Positions 1 through 7,717 of a DNA stretch of 64,000 nt are shown here, piece after piece. Below the pieces are notes generated by a model, which worked only from the letters and a program-made list of their open reading frames with translations, was not told the DNA's origin and did no database searches. Origin of the DNA: an uncultured Pseudanabaenaceae cyanobacterium (GTDB lineage Bacteria; Cyanobacteriota; Cyanobacteriia; Pseudanabaenales; Pseudanabaenaceae); the NCBI GenBank assembly GCA_937927915.1, contig CALGKB010000002.1, positions 1 through 64,000 on the forward strand, read 5' to 3'. The position numbers were made by a program, and so were the translations under genes. The number at the start of each line of letters is the position of its first letter. Within the stretch, counting starts at the first letter, position 1.

Positions 1-8
1 TCTCAACT

Positions 9-149
9 ATGACCAAGCGAACTCTCGAAGGTACTGCCCGCAAGCGTATTCGTGTCTCTGGCTTCCGTGCCAGGATGCGCTCCCCAGGCGGCAGAAAGGT
101 TATCAACAACAGACGCAGAAAGGGCAGACTCAGAATATCTACTAGCTAG
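9..149 (+). CDS. rpmH: 50S ribosomal protein L34
   Basis: This 46-codon ORF encodes the small, very basic large-subunit ribosomal protein L34. It begins [20 protein letters not shown] and carries the family core (SGFRARM, then a [13 protein letters not shown]-type tail). Its length matches the family. The start codon lies eight bases inside the window, so the ribosome binding site is barely visible, but the gene appears complete. The stop codon is followed with no gap by the GTG start of rnpA, the usual rpmH-rnpA arrangement, which suggests translational coupling. Identification is by direct reading of the conserved sequence. Confidence 0.95.
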   Translation: MTKRTLEGTARKRIRVSGFRARMRSPGGRKVINNRRRKGRLRISTS

Positions 150-503
150 GTGCTGCCTAAGGTCAATAGATTAAAAAACCGATCGGATTTTGCCAGCATT
201 CTAGCAGAGGGGAATTACTTTAGGGGGAGGGTGCTCAGTCTTAAGTTCTTAAAACCTAGTGAGGGGGATGAGCCGCCCAAGATTGGTCTAGTTATATCCA
301 AAAAGTTTAGTAAGCGTGCCACCGATCGGAATTTGGTTAAGCGCCGTTTGCGGGCAATCATGCGGGGTATGCTGCCCAGGATGGTGGCGGGGGTGAAGCT
401 AGTTGTTATTGTTTCCCGACCTGAGGTAGACGTAAGTTTTGAGAGTTTACGCCATGATTTATTAGAATTGTTAGAAGAAGCTGGCATTATTTATGGCAAT
501 TAA
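150..503 (+). CDS. rnpA: ribonuclease P protein component
   Basis: This is the protein subunit of RNase P, which helps the catalytic RNA remove 5' leaders from tRNA precursors. The 117-residue basic protein has the family signature FSKRATDRNLVKRRLRAIMR at about residues 53-72, and its length is typical. The start is a GTG directly after the rpmH stop, and no later ATG would keep the conserved N-terminal part. The end overlaps the next gene (ATG at 493) by 11 bases. It belongs to the rpmH-rnpA-PH-yidC-khpB block found in many cyanobacteria. Confidence 0.95.
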   Translation: MLPKVNRLKNRSDFASILAEGNYFRGRVLSLKFLKPSEGDEPPKIGLVISKKFSKRATDRNLVKRRLRAIMRGMLPRMVAGVKLVVIVSRPEVDVSFESLRHDLLELLEEAGIIYGN

Positions 504-894
504 AGAGGAAGTTTATTACGATGGCGCGCCCCACTGGGGAGATTTAATTCTCAATTTAATTCTGTCTGTCTTTGTGGTCACTATTCCCATCACGATTGGG
601 GCGATTATTCGTGCTCTGTGGGTGAGGTACTTGATTACAGATCGCCGTATCTCTGTCACGGGTGGCTGGATGGGGCAACGGCGGACTGATGTCATTTATG
701 GGGAAATTGTAAATGTAGCCTCAGTACCGCGGGGGTTCGGCTGGGGAGATGTGGTAGTCACTTTGAAGGATGGCTCTAGACTGGAACTGCGCTCTTTGCC
801 TAACTTTCGGGATATACGGGCATTGATCGAGAGTAAAATGAACCTTGAGGCGAAACAGAGAACAGTTAGGTCAGCTAGGGCAAAATCAGCATAG
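493..894 (+). CDS. bacterial PH-domain membrane protein
   Basis: The 133-residue protein has a hydrophobic hairpin at about residues 17-45, followed by a short bacterial Pleckstrin-homology-like (bPH_2) domain. The segment YLITDRRISVTGGWMGQRRT is typical of the family, in which a membrane anchor leads into a beta-rich domain of unknown ligand. It overlaps rnpA by 11 bases and sits just before yidC, a position this family often holds in cyanobacteria. That suggests, but does not prove, a role linked to membrane protein insertion. The C-terminus is basic and probably disordered. Confidence 0.8.
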   Translation: MAIKEEVYYDGAPHWGDLILNLILSVFVVTIPITIGAIIRALWVRYLITDRRISVTGGWMGQRRTDVIYGEIVNVASVPRGFGWGDVVVTLKDGSRLELRSLPNFRDIRALIESKMNLEAKQRTVRSARAKSA

Positions 895-926
895 AATGTT
901 CTACGGAGGCTTATTGGGTTAGTTGC

Positions 927-2051
927 ATGGATTTTGGCGTTAGCTTTATTTCAAACAATATTATGTTGCCAATCCTGGATTTCTTTTACGGGATTGTGCC
1001 TAGCTACGGCTTTGCGATCGTGGCTCTAACCTTGGTAGTCCGTTTGGCACTATTTCCTGTCAGTGCTGACCAGCTGCGGACGATGCGAAGGATGAAGATA
1101 GCTAATCCCATCATGCAACAAAGGATCAAGGCGGTGCAGGAACGCTATAAGAATGACCCAGCGAAGCAACAGGAGGAGTTAGCTAAGGTCAATAGCCAAA
1201 ATATCCAGGAGTTTGGCAATCCCCTGGCAGGTTGTCTACCTGCGCTGCTGCAGATGCCCATCCTGTTTGCTTTGTTTGCTACCCTACGTGGTTCCCCCTT
1301 TGCCGACATTAACTATACGATCAATTTTCAAATTCTGCCCCCAAACCAAGCAGTAGAAGTGCAACACCAAGCATTTACTACTCCTCCCCAAAATGTCTTT
1401 TTCGCTGAGCGCAGCCACCGCCCTGTGAAGGCAATAGTCTCTGCAGGCACAAAGCTGGCAGTGGGGGAAACAACGGACATCAAGTTAGTCACGGATGATG
1501 ACCATGCCTTTACGGAATTGGCAAAGGATATGCAGTTAAAGTGGCAGGTAACGAAGGGAGCAGACAAGGTCGCGGTGTCGGAAGAGGGGATAGTTAAGGC
1601 AATAGCGCCAGGGGAGGCAACGGTACAAATCACTGTGCCTGGTATAGCTTCCCAAAAGGGCTTCCTGTTTATCAAGGCTCTAGGGAAGGTGGGTGTGACT
1701 AACCCTGATGGCTCCATTAACTGGGATATTTTAGTGATGATCATCGGTTTTGGTCTTAGCCTATATATCAACCAGATGATTACAGGGGGAACGCAACAGG
1801 AAGAGGAATCACAACAGACTGCTAATCGCTTAACTCCTATTATCTTCTCCGGAATGTTTTTGTTCTTTCCTCTACCAGCGGGGGTTCTACTCTATATGCT
1901 GGTTGCTAACATCTTTCAGACCTTCCAATCCTACCTTGTTTCCCGTGAACCCCTGCCAGAAAATCTGCAAAAGTTGGTTGCGGTATCCTCTCCCGCTGCT
2001 AAACCTGCCCTAGATTTTGAGCCAAAGAGTAAGAAGAAAAAACAAACATGA
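927..2051 (+). CDS. yidC: YidC/Oxa1/Alb3 membrane protein insertase
   Basis: This insertase places proteins into the plasma or thylakoid membrane, alone or with SecYEG. In cyanobacteria and chloroplasts (Alb3) it serves light-harvesting and photosystem subunits. The first membrane segment (about residues 24-45) contains the conserved Arg39 in VVRLALFPVS. A basic cytoplasmic loop with coiled-coil character follows (50-95), then the second segment (LPALLQMPILFALFATL). Residues about 165-248 form an inserted beta-rich domain resembling a bacterial Ig-like BIG2 fold (SEEGIVKAIAPGEATVQITV). The last membrane segments follow, then a Lys-rich tail (KSKKKK). The stop overlaps the khpB start as ATGA. 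Confidence 0.95.
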   Translation: MDFGVSFISNNIMLPILDFFYGIVPSYGFAIVALTLVVRLALFPVSADQLRTMRRMKIANPIMQQRIKAVQERYKNDPAKQQEELAKVNSQNIQEFGNPLAGCLPALLQMPILFALFATLRGSPFADINYTINFQILPPNQAVEVQHQAFTTPPQNVFFAERSHRPVKAIVSAGTKLAVGETTDIKLVTDDDHAFTELAKDMQLKWQVTKGADKVAVSEEGIVKAIAPGEATVQITVPGIASQKGFLFIKALGKVGVTNPDGSINWDILVMIIGFGLSLYINQMITGGTQQEEESQQTANRLTPIIFSGMFLFFPLPAGVLLYMLVANIFQTFQSYLVSREPLPENLQKLVAVSSPAAKPALDFEPKSKKKKQT

Positions 2052-2509
2052 CGATTGTGGAATGGTTGCAAGAGCTGTTGCGATTGATGGGTTTTACTAC
2101 AGCACGGGTCAAGGAGGCTGATACGGACAAGTTGGGCAATCGTTGGTTGGTAATCGATCGGCATAGTCTGACGGAGGCGGAGGTGGGTTACCTGATCGGA
2201 GACAGTGGTAGTGGTTTGGATGCCCTGCAAACATTGGTCAACTTAGTCTTCAATCAGGGGCATACTTACATTGTGGAGTTGGATGGCTTTCGCCAACAGC
2301 AGCTGACAGTCCTGGAGGATATGGCAAAGCAAGCCCTTGCCTATGTGCGAGCCAGTAATGGCTCCTACACGATCGGTCGTCTGTCCCCAGCGGCGCGCCG
2401 CTATATTCACCTGTTATTGAAGGAGTGTAGTGACGTGGAGACTTTTAGCGAGGGGGAAGAACCAAATCGGCAGTTGATTGTCCGCTGGGTGGGGGTAAAG
2501 GATGCTTAA
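2048..2509 (+). CDS. khpB: KhpB/Jag-type RNA-binding protein (KH and R3H domains)
   Basis: The 153-residue protein has a KH-type domain whose nucleic-acid loop reads GDSGSGLDALQ (residues 51-61). A C-terminal R3H domain follows, with its R-x-x-x-H motif at R117-H121. It lacks the extra N-terminal Jag-N domain of Firmicutes Jag. Family members bind RNA and, with KhpA, affect cell division and envelope synthesis in Gram-positive bacteria; the cyanobacterial role is not settled. The four-base overlap with yidC and the eight-base overlap with the next ORF point to a single transcript. Confidence 0.88.
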   Translation: MTIVEWLQELLRLMGFTTARVKEADTDKLGNRWLVIDRHSLTEAEVGYLIGDSGSGLDALQTLVNLVFNQGHTYIVELDGFRQQQLTVLEDMAKQALAYVRASNGSYTIGRLSPAARRYIHLLLKECSDVETFSEGEEPNRQLIVRWVGVKDA

Positions 2510-2981
2510 GGAAATTTACATCCCTGACCTGCTGCGTCTAGAGCATCACAGGCTGGAGGTGGAGTTTTGTGAATTTTTACCTGACCTGGAAACCTTGGTA
2601 CCTGTGCAGGGTTCTGCCTCCATTTATCACGGTGGCTCTTTTTTGGAGGTGGTGATTAAGGCAAAAACGATCGTTACCCTCACCTGCGATCGCACATTGG
2701 TGCAGTTCAACCATCGGCTGGTAGTGGAGAGTAGGGATATCGTCCCCCTTGCCTATCCTACCCCCCTACCGCGGGAACTAGAACTGACGGTGGATGAATT
2801 GACGGAATCCTATCCCCCCGACGGCTTTTTTCCCCTGCCTGTGTGGATTTATGAACAACTGTGCTTGGCAATTCCCTTTCCTGCCATTGCCCCCGATGCC
2901 CCTCCTTGGCAGAATAATCTCCTGGAAGAGAGGGTTGACCACCGTTGGGACGCCCTGCGCAACTTGAGACTATCGGAATAG
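2502..2981 (+). CDS. DUF177 (YceD-like) protein
   Basis: This 159-residue protein belongs to the DUF177/YceD family, usually linked to 23S rRNA accumulation or ribosome assembly. Visible family features are an N-terminal beta region, the segment VIKAKTIVTLTCDRTLVQF with its single Cys (many relatives have a CxxC here), and the acidic Pro-rich C-terminal stretch. The start overlaps khpB by eight bases. The last 12 bases overlap the 3' end of the FAD oxidoreductase gene on the other strand. Family membership is fairly sure; the function is inferred from other bacteria. Confidence 0.75.
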   Translation: MLKEIYIPDLLRLEHHRLEVEFCEFLPDLETLVPVQGSASIYHGGSFLEVVIKAKTIVTLTCDRTLVQFNHRLVVESRDIVPLAYPTPLPRELELTVDELTESYPPDGFFPLPVWIYEQLCLAIPFPAIAPDAPPWQNNLLEERVDHRWDALRNLRLSE

Positions 2982-4094
2982 GAGAGGAATAACTTCGTCT
3001 TGGCGGGATTGGAGGTACTGGGCAAAGCGGCGGGCGAGGGGAGGCACAAAGACAAAAGGGCTAGTAAAGCCACTGAAAATCCACCAATAATCGTTAATTT
3101 GACCAACGAGGGGCAGAGCACCTTCACTAAAGGCAACAAGGCAATGATGCCATGTCCCCGGCATATCCGCTAGGGAAGGTAAGACTGTCCGCAGACCATA
3201 GCGAATTTCCAACTCAGTGGTAGGGGCGGGCATAAAGGCGGGATTGGGATGTAAACGACTAATCTGCCCCAGACGCATTCTGCCATCCTGCAGCGGCGCT
3301 CCCCCAATATCAAAGGAGGGGTAGAGAATTTCCGGTTGGTCTTCTGACCAGGCTTCCTGTTGCAGTGCTCCCCTAGATTCAAAATCCAGGCGCTTGAGAT
3401 TGGCAGGCATGACAAAGGTGCGTAAACAGGATGGAGAGGGCGCCGTTTCAATCAAATCCGCATGGGTGAAGAAAATGGGTACCTCTACCCCCGATCGTTT
3501 TAACAATCTACGACTCATGCCCCCTGCACAGACAATGACCCCACCACAGCCCAGGTCACGGTGATGGGTCTTTACCCCCTGTTCCAACAGCTGCAGAACT
3601 TCTTCGTAGATGAGGGTACCTCCCAACTTTAAGAAAGCTTCCAAATATGCTTTGACCAACAGTTCGGGGTCAGCCTGCGCATGCTCAAATACTAGCGCTC
3701 CCTGGATGGCTTGGGGATTGAGGAGGGGTTCTAACTCTTGGGCTTCCTGGGGTGTGACCCACTGCGGCTGCCGCAGACAAATGTTGTAAATCTTGTGCAG
3801 GAGTTCCCGATCGTCCTCTGGTGCTACTGTCAAAATCAGCTGGAGCCAGCGAAAACCTATATCCTGTCCTAGCTCTTCCCCTAGGGTGGGGTAGCGTTCA
3901 ATTGCTTCTTGGCACAGTTTTTGCAGTAGGGGTGTAGTACCGCTCCAGTAGGGAATACCGCCATAACTAAACCGCGTAGCGTTGGGGGGGTTGGGAAGCC
4001 GATCGATAATTGCCACCTTAAACCCCAATTTCTGCAACTCATACCCCAGGGCTGCCCCCGTAATACCTGCCCCACAAATTAGCCAGTCATACAT
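2970..4094 (-). CDS. FAD-dependent oxidoreductase (DAO family)
   Basis: The N-terminal motif MYDWLICGAGITGAALGYEL is the dinucleotide-binding beta-alpha-beta fold of the D-amino-acid oxidase/glycine oxidase superfamily. The C-terminal TWHHCLVAFSEGALPLVGQI is the second FAD contact. At 374 residues it is typical in length. The start used is the ATG at 4094; an extension to 4208 would be unrelated sequence overlapping the upstream gene. The substrate cannot be read from sequence. It is the last gene of a minus-strand operon with cpcT and tic20, and it converges on the DUF177 gene with a 12-base overlap. Confidence 0.8.
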   Translation of the reverse strand: MYDWLICGAGITGAALGYELQKLGFKVAIIDRLPNPPNATRFSYGGIPYWSGTTPLLQKLCQEAIERYPTLGEELGQDIGFRWLQLILTVAPEDDRELLHKIYNICLRQPQWVTPQEAQELEPLLNPQAIQGALVFEHAQADPELLVKAYLEAFLKLGGTLIYEEVLQLLEQGVKTHHRDLGCGGVIVCAGGMSRRLLKRSGVEVPIFFTHADLIETAPSPSCLRTFVMPANLKRLDFESRGALQQEAWSEDQPEILYPSFDIGGAPLQDGRMRLGQISRLHPNPAFMPAPTTELEIRYGLRTVLPSLADMPGTWHHCLVAFSEGALPLVGQINDYWWIFSGFTSPFVFVPPLARRFAQYLQSRQDEVIPLLFR

Positions 4095-4096
4095 AG

Positions 4097-4312
4097 TTAA
4101 GAATTCTTCTCCGTAGAGGCTTTGGCTAATCTGACTGCTACCACAAAACACCCAATACAGACAGGTAGACTCCCGACTAGGATGCTCCAGGTCAGCTGCG
4201 CTCCCCAATCGGGGGCACCAGAGGATAGTTCATAAATGCAACCGACAAAGGCAATAGCCGCCACGATCGCTATCACCAAAAACAACTGCGCTTGCAGATA
4301 GGTACTGTTCAT
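4097..4312 (-). CDS. small two-helix membrane protein
   Basis: This 71-residue protein of unknown function has two hydrophobic segments (about residues 8-27 and 40-62) and a charged tail (ASTEKNS). It lies between cpcT (seven bases after the cpcT stop) and the FAD oxidoreductase (start two bases after this stop), so it is almost certainly co-transcribed with both. The tight packing, the clean ATG and the membrane pattern support a real gene. I do not recognise a family. Confidence 0.7.
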   Translation of the reverse strand: MNSTYLQAQLFLVIAIVAAIAFVGCIYELSSGAPDWGAQLTWSILVGSLPVCIGCFVVAVRLAKASTEKNS

Positions 4313-4319
4313 ACTGTGC

Positions 4320-4916
4320 TCAGGGACTAACTAAAGGATACGCTATAGTTTTAACAAATTCAAAGGCACCGACGATAGAACCCCAGAGACGTTGATTGGT
4401 GATGGGATCGTAGCCCCTGTCCAAACTGGTGTAGCGAGTGGCACTGATTTCAAACTCATTTTCCAAATAGGATTCCTTGCCATCTCTCACTACAATACAC
4501 TTTTTCCCCGGCTCAATTTTGCCGTAGAAAGTACCCCGATCGGTTTTGATCACTTTGACACTGCAACCGGGCAACTTTTCCACACCACTGAAGGTGAGAT
4601 GAGCTAACTTTTCAGGATTACGCGCTGCACCAATAAAACTACGGGCATCCAGCAATTTGTAATTATCTAGGGCAATGTGATCGCCTTGGAAATAGAGGTG
4701 AAATACCGCTGTACGATAGGGCTGTTGCAGGGCATAGTTGTAAGCCTGCTCAATATAAAGCCACTGCCCCTCAGGGGGAAAACTGGGGTGATAAAAGGGA
4801 CGGATAGCTACCCGAATATGGGCAAAGAAAGGAGGGTTTTCCACCGCTTGCTCCAGATTACTAAAGTCTCCCCCCATCCATTCTGCTAACAAATTGACAT
4901 CGGCAGCACTAAGCAT
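4320..4916 (-). CDS. cpcT: CpcT/CpeT-type phycobiliprotein chromophore lyase
   Basis: T-type lyases attach bilins to the cysteine near position 153/155 of phycobiliprotein beta subunits. This 198-residue protein has the family pattern: an N-terminal LAEWMGGDFSNLEQA helix, the FAHIRVAIRPF strand, YIEQAYNYALQQPYR, and the C-terminal ISATRYTSLDRGYDPITNQR block ending in WGS. It is homologous to the CpeT copy at 29471-30058 but clearly diverged from it. Being outside the phycoerythrin operon, it is more likely the phycocyanin enzyme; that assignment is inferred. It is cotranscribed with tic20 (four bases apart). Confidence 0.88.
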   Translation of the reverse strand: MLSAADVNLLAEWMGGDFSNLEQAVENPPFFAHIRVAIRPFYHPSFPPEGQWLYIEQAYNYALQQPYRTAVFHLYFQGDHIALDNYKLLDARSFIGAARNPEKLAHLTFSGVEKLPGCSVKVIKTDRGTFYGKIEPGKKCIVVRDGKESYLENEFEISATRYTSLDRGYDPITNQRLWGSIVGAFEFVKTIAYPLVSP

Positions 4917-4920
4917 CTTC

Positions 4921-5415
4921 CTAATACCCTACATGATACTGAGCAGCTTCGGAAATTACAGGTACTTCAGGATACTTCCCCTGCACAATCATAACCCAGG
5001 AATAAAAAACTATGATCAAGGTACCCAAAAATAGTGTAGAAGCAAGGGTAGATACTAACAGAAAACCAGCGGGATTTGTCAACAGAGCATTGGCAGCTAT
5101 ATTGAACAGACTAAACAGGAAAGACATGATACTCAAACCTAGGTCGACTAATAGTGCTTGCATAGTATTAAAACGAATAAAATGACTGATTTGGGAGTTA
5201 CGCACCACCAGGGCGTAGAGCATAAAAAAGATGACCAAACCCGGAATACCCTGTGCCAAGGGCATGATCGGTTCAAGCAATCGCAGTAAAAAAGTCAGCT
5301 GGGGAAACTGTTGGAAAACAAAGACGCCAAACACTAAACTAACTACCATGGGTAGCAGGTAGGGCAGACAGGCAAGCAAGCGTTCCTGTGGATTTGTGTA
5401 ACTCCGCCAAGCCAT
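4921..5415 (-). CDS. Tic20-family membrane protein
   Basis: The 164-residue protein has four hydrophobic helices and the Tic20-type start RSYTNPQERLLACLPYLLPM. The middle segment RFNTMQALLVDLGLSI is also characteristic (Arg-Phe-Asn/His-x-x-Gln-Ala). In chloroplasts Tic20 is part of the inner-envelope protein import channel. The cyanobacterial homologue is an inner-membrane protein of uncertain role. It starts one base after the pyrD stop and precedes cpcT by four bases, so it is part of the same operon. Confidence 0.88.
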   Translation of the reverse strand: MAWRSYTNPQERLLACLPYLLPMVVSLVFGVFVFQQFPQLTFLLRLLEPIMPLAQGIPGLVIFFMLYALVVRNSQISHFIRFNTMQALLVDLGLSIMSFLFSLFNIAANALLTNPAGFLLVSTLASTLFLGTLIIVFYSWVMIVQGKYPEVPVISEAAQYHVGY

Positions 5416-5416
5416 G

Positions 5417-6493
5417 CTAAGTCTCTGTAACTCTATCTATTGTAGAACCAATGATGGCTTTTAGGTCAGTGATATTTTGTTGTTGCATCCGCTCGGTAAT
5501 TCCCTGCAAAATTTCCCGAATGAGACCAGGACCGCGATAGACCAAACCCGTATAGACCTGTAGGAGAGAAGCCCCCGCTGTCAGTTTCTGCCAGGCATCC
5601 GCCGCTGAAAAAATGCCTCCCACACCAATAATGGGCAACCGTCCCTGACTATGACGGTAGATTAAACTAATCACAGCCGTTGATCTAGCTTGCAAAGGGG
5701 CACCACTGATACCCCCAGGTTCTGCAACAAATCGGCTACTTTTGAGGTTTTGCTTGGCAATCGTTGTATTCGTAGCGATTATGCCTGCCACCCCCCGCGC
5801 TAAACATAGATCCACAATTTCTAAGATGTCAGGATCAGAGAGATCAGGGGCAATTTTTACTAATAAAGGTTTACGTTGTACATTGACAGAGGTAAGAGCA
5901 GAAATAATCTCATCTAGGTATTTTATTGCTTGTAAATCCCGTAAGTTAGGTGTATTGGGGGAACTGACATTGATGACAAAATAATCCCCTTTCTCCTGCA
6001 GGAGATTAAAACTGACTAGGTAATCTTGTACAGCTAAATCGATCGGGGTTTCCTTTTGTTTGCCCAAATTGATACCCACAGGGAAGTGAGGTTTAATTAT
6101 GCTCTCCCTGATAGCTGCAGCCCCCCTATTGTTAAACCCCATACGATTCAAAATTGCCTCATCTTCTACCAGACGAAAGAGACGGGGGCGAGGATTACCT
6201 GTTTGGGGCTGGGGTGTAATGGTGCCCACTTCGGCAAAACCAAACCCGATCGCTTGCCATAGGGGTAATAACTCGGCATTTTTATCAAAACCTGCTGCCA
6301 AACCTAAGGGATTCTGAAATTTCATTCCCATCACTTCTTGCTGTAGATAGGGATGGTCATAGGCAAACCAAGCAGATAAACGACGCAGCCCAAACTGAGA
6401 TTGACAGATAATCTTGCCCAGTTTTATAGTTAAATTGTGCACCTGTTCAGGGTCAATGGTAAACAAAAGAGGGCGCAGCCAAGACTCATACAT
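5417..6493 (-). CDS. pyrD: dihydroorotate dehydrogenase (quinone), class 2
   Basis: This enzyme oxidises dihydroorotate to orotate in pyrimidine synthesis and passes electrons through FMN to membrane quinones. At 358 residues it has the class 2 layout: an N-terminal membrane-associating helix pair (about 1-40), then the FMN barrel. Landmarks are NPLGLAAGFDKNAE, the signature INVSSPNTPNLRDLQ with the catalytic Ser of this class, LLVKIAPDLSD, and the phosphate-binding IGVGGIFSAADAW. It follows the 36-residue ORF by three bases and precedes tic20 by one base. Confidence 0.95.
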   Translation of the reverse strand: MYESWLRPLLFTIDPEQVHNLTIKLGKIICQSQFGLRRLSAWFAYDHPYLQQEVMGMKFQNPLGLAAGFDKNAELLPLWQAIGFGFAEVGTITPQPQTGNPRPRLFRLVEDEAILNRMGFNNRGAAAIRESIIKPHFPVGINLGKQKETPIDLAVQDYLVSFNLLQEKGDYFVINVSSPNTPNLRDLQAIKYLDEIISALTSVNVQRKPLLVKIAPDLSDPDILEIVDLCLARGVAGIIATNTTIAKQNLKSSRFVAEPGGISGAPLQARSTAVISLIYRHSQGRLPIIGVGGIFSAADAWQKLTAGASLLQVYTGLVYRGPGLIREILQGITERMQQQNITDLKAIIGSTIDRVTET

Positions 6494-6496
6494 AGC

Positions 6497-6607
6497 CTAC
6501 AAATAGGTACGCAGTAAATAGCTAGCCAACGTCCACACCTCAAAGCCAATAAAAGCCACCAGGCAGAAGAACAAGACCAAGTTAAAGAATTGCTTTAATT
6601 TTGCCAC
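6497..6607 (-). CDS. 36-residue single-helix membrane peptide
   Basis: A GTG-initiated ORF encodes a peptide starting VAKLKQFFNLVLFFCLVAFI, a basic N-terminus followed by one membrane helix, and ending with a short polar tail (TLASYLLRTYL). A Shine-Dalgarno GGAG lies eight bases before the GTG. The stop is three bases from the pyrD start, which implies translational coupling. Its size and shape resemble the small subunits of photosynthetic complexes, but it matches none I know (PsbM, PsbT, PetN, PsaM and so on). Without a homologue search it remains a well-placed hypothetical. Confidence 0.5.
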   Translation of the reverse strand: MAKLKQFFNLVLFFCLVAFIGFEVWTLASYLLRTYL

Positions 6608-6662
6608 GATCGTTACTCCATTACTAGTTGTTCCAAGCTATGCTAAGGGCAAGGCAAACAGG

Positions 6663-6715
6663 TTGAGTTAAAATACTTATATCTGCTAAACTAAAAAAAA
6701 GCAACCCCTAGGAGG
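6663..6715 (+). promoter_or_regulatory. candidate promoter and ribosome binding site of the lactate dehydrogenase-like gene
   Basis: TTGAGT (6663-6668) and TAAACT (6687-6692) are separated by 18 bases, a plausible sigma-70 type -35/-10 pair. A perfect AGGAGG (6710-6715) lies six bases before the ATG at 6722. The ribosome binding site is secure; the promoter is a pattern match only. Confidence 0.4.
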
Positions 6716-6721
6716 CAGTCG

Positions 6722-7717
6722 ATGCGTGTAGCAGTATTCAATACTAAGTCCTACGATCGGGAATTTCTCACTAAGGCTAACGAAAAATATCACCATGATT
6801 TGCACTTCTTTCCCTTTCATTTAACTAAAGATACGGTCTCTCTAGCAGCTGGTTTTCCTGCTGTCTGTGTATTTATTAATGACTATCTCACAGGGGAAAT
6901 TGTGCAACAATTAGCAGAACAGGGCACCCGCCTAATTGCCACCCGATCGGCTGGTTTTAACCATATAGATTTAGTTGCTGCAAGAGAATGTGGTGTAACA
7001 GTGGTGCGCGTCCCTGCCTATTCTCCCTATGCTGTAGCGGAACACGCTGTGGGTTTAATTCTCATGCTCAATCGTAAGTTACACAAGGCATACAATCGTG
7101 TGCGGGATGACAATTTCTCCCTGGAGGGATTGCTCGGTTTTGATTTACACGGTTCCACAGTGGGAATTATTGGCACAGGCACGATCGGTCTCTGTTTTGC
7201 CCGTATTATGCATGGTTTTGGTTGCAAGTTGTTAGCCTACGATGTCCAGCAAAATCCTGCCTGTTTAGAACTGGGGGTAGAATATTTGCCGCTGACAGAA
7301 GTTTTTACCTACTCCGATATTGTCTCCTTACACTGCCCACTGTTGCCGGAAACCTACCACCTAGTAAACAGTGAAACACTACAGCATTTTAAACCAGGGG
7401 CGATGTTAATTAACACCAGTAGGGGGGGATTGATTGACACCAAAGCTGTGATTGAAGCAATTAAATGTGGTCGTATTGGCTACCTAGGCATTGATGTCTA
7501 CGAACAGGAGGAAAACCTCTTTTTTGAAGATTTATCAGACACCGTCATACAGGATGATGTATTCCAATTGTTGCAATCCTTCCCCAATGTAGTAATCACT
7601 GCCCACCAAGCCTTTTTCACCCGCAATGCTCTCACTAACATTGCTGAAACTACCCTGCGTAATATTAAAGAAATTGAAGAAGGCAAAGAATGCCCCAATG
7701 TTATTGTTGCTAGATAA
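6722..7717 (+). CDS. D-2-hydroxyacid dehydrogenase, D-lactate dehydrogenase type
   Basis: This NAD-dependent D-2-hydroxyacid dehydrogenase most likely reduces pyruvate to D-lactate. The 331-residue protein has the Rossmann motif TVGIIGTGTIG near residue 150 and the NTSRGGLIDT segment with the substrate-binding Arg. The DVYEQEENLFFEDLSD stretch is typical of the LdhA/Ddh subgroup, and the catalytic His lies in ITAHQAFFT near residue 296. A strong AGGAGG precedes the ATG. The 3' end overlaps the opposite-strand response regulator by eight bases. The exact 2-oxoacid substrate is inferred. Confidence 0.88.
   Translation: MRVAVFNTKSYDREFLTKANEKYHHDLHFFPFHLTKDTVSLAAGFPAVCVFINDYLTGEIVQQLAEQGTRLIATRSAGFNHIDLVAARECGVTVVRVPAYSPYAVAEHAVGLILMLNRKLHKAYNRVRDDNFSLEGLLGFDLHGSTVGIIGTGTIGLCFARIMHGFGCKLLAYDVQQNPACLELGVEYLPLTEVFTYSDIVSLHCPLLPETYHLVNSETLQHFKPGAMLINTSRGGLIDTKAVIEAIKCGRIGYLGIDVYEQEENLFFEDLSDTVIQDDVFQLLQSFPNVVITAHQAFFTRNALTNIAETTLRNIKEIEEGKECPNVIVAR

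Noticed and set aside
1328-1771. 147-codon minus-strand frame inside yidC
   Set aside because: It lies fully antisense to the conserved insertase and its Ig-like insert, with no domain and no ribosome binding site.
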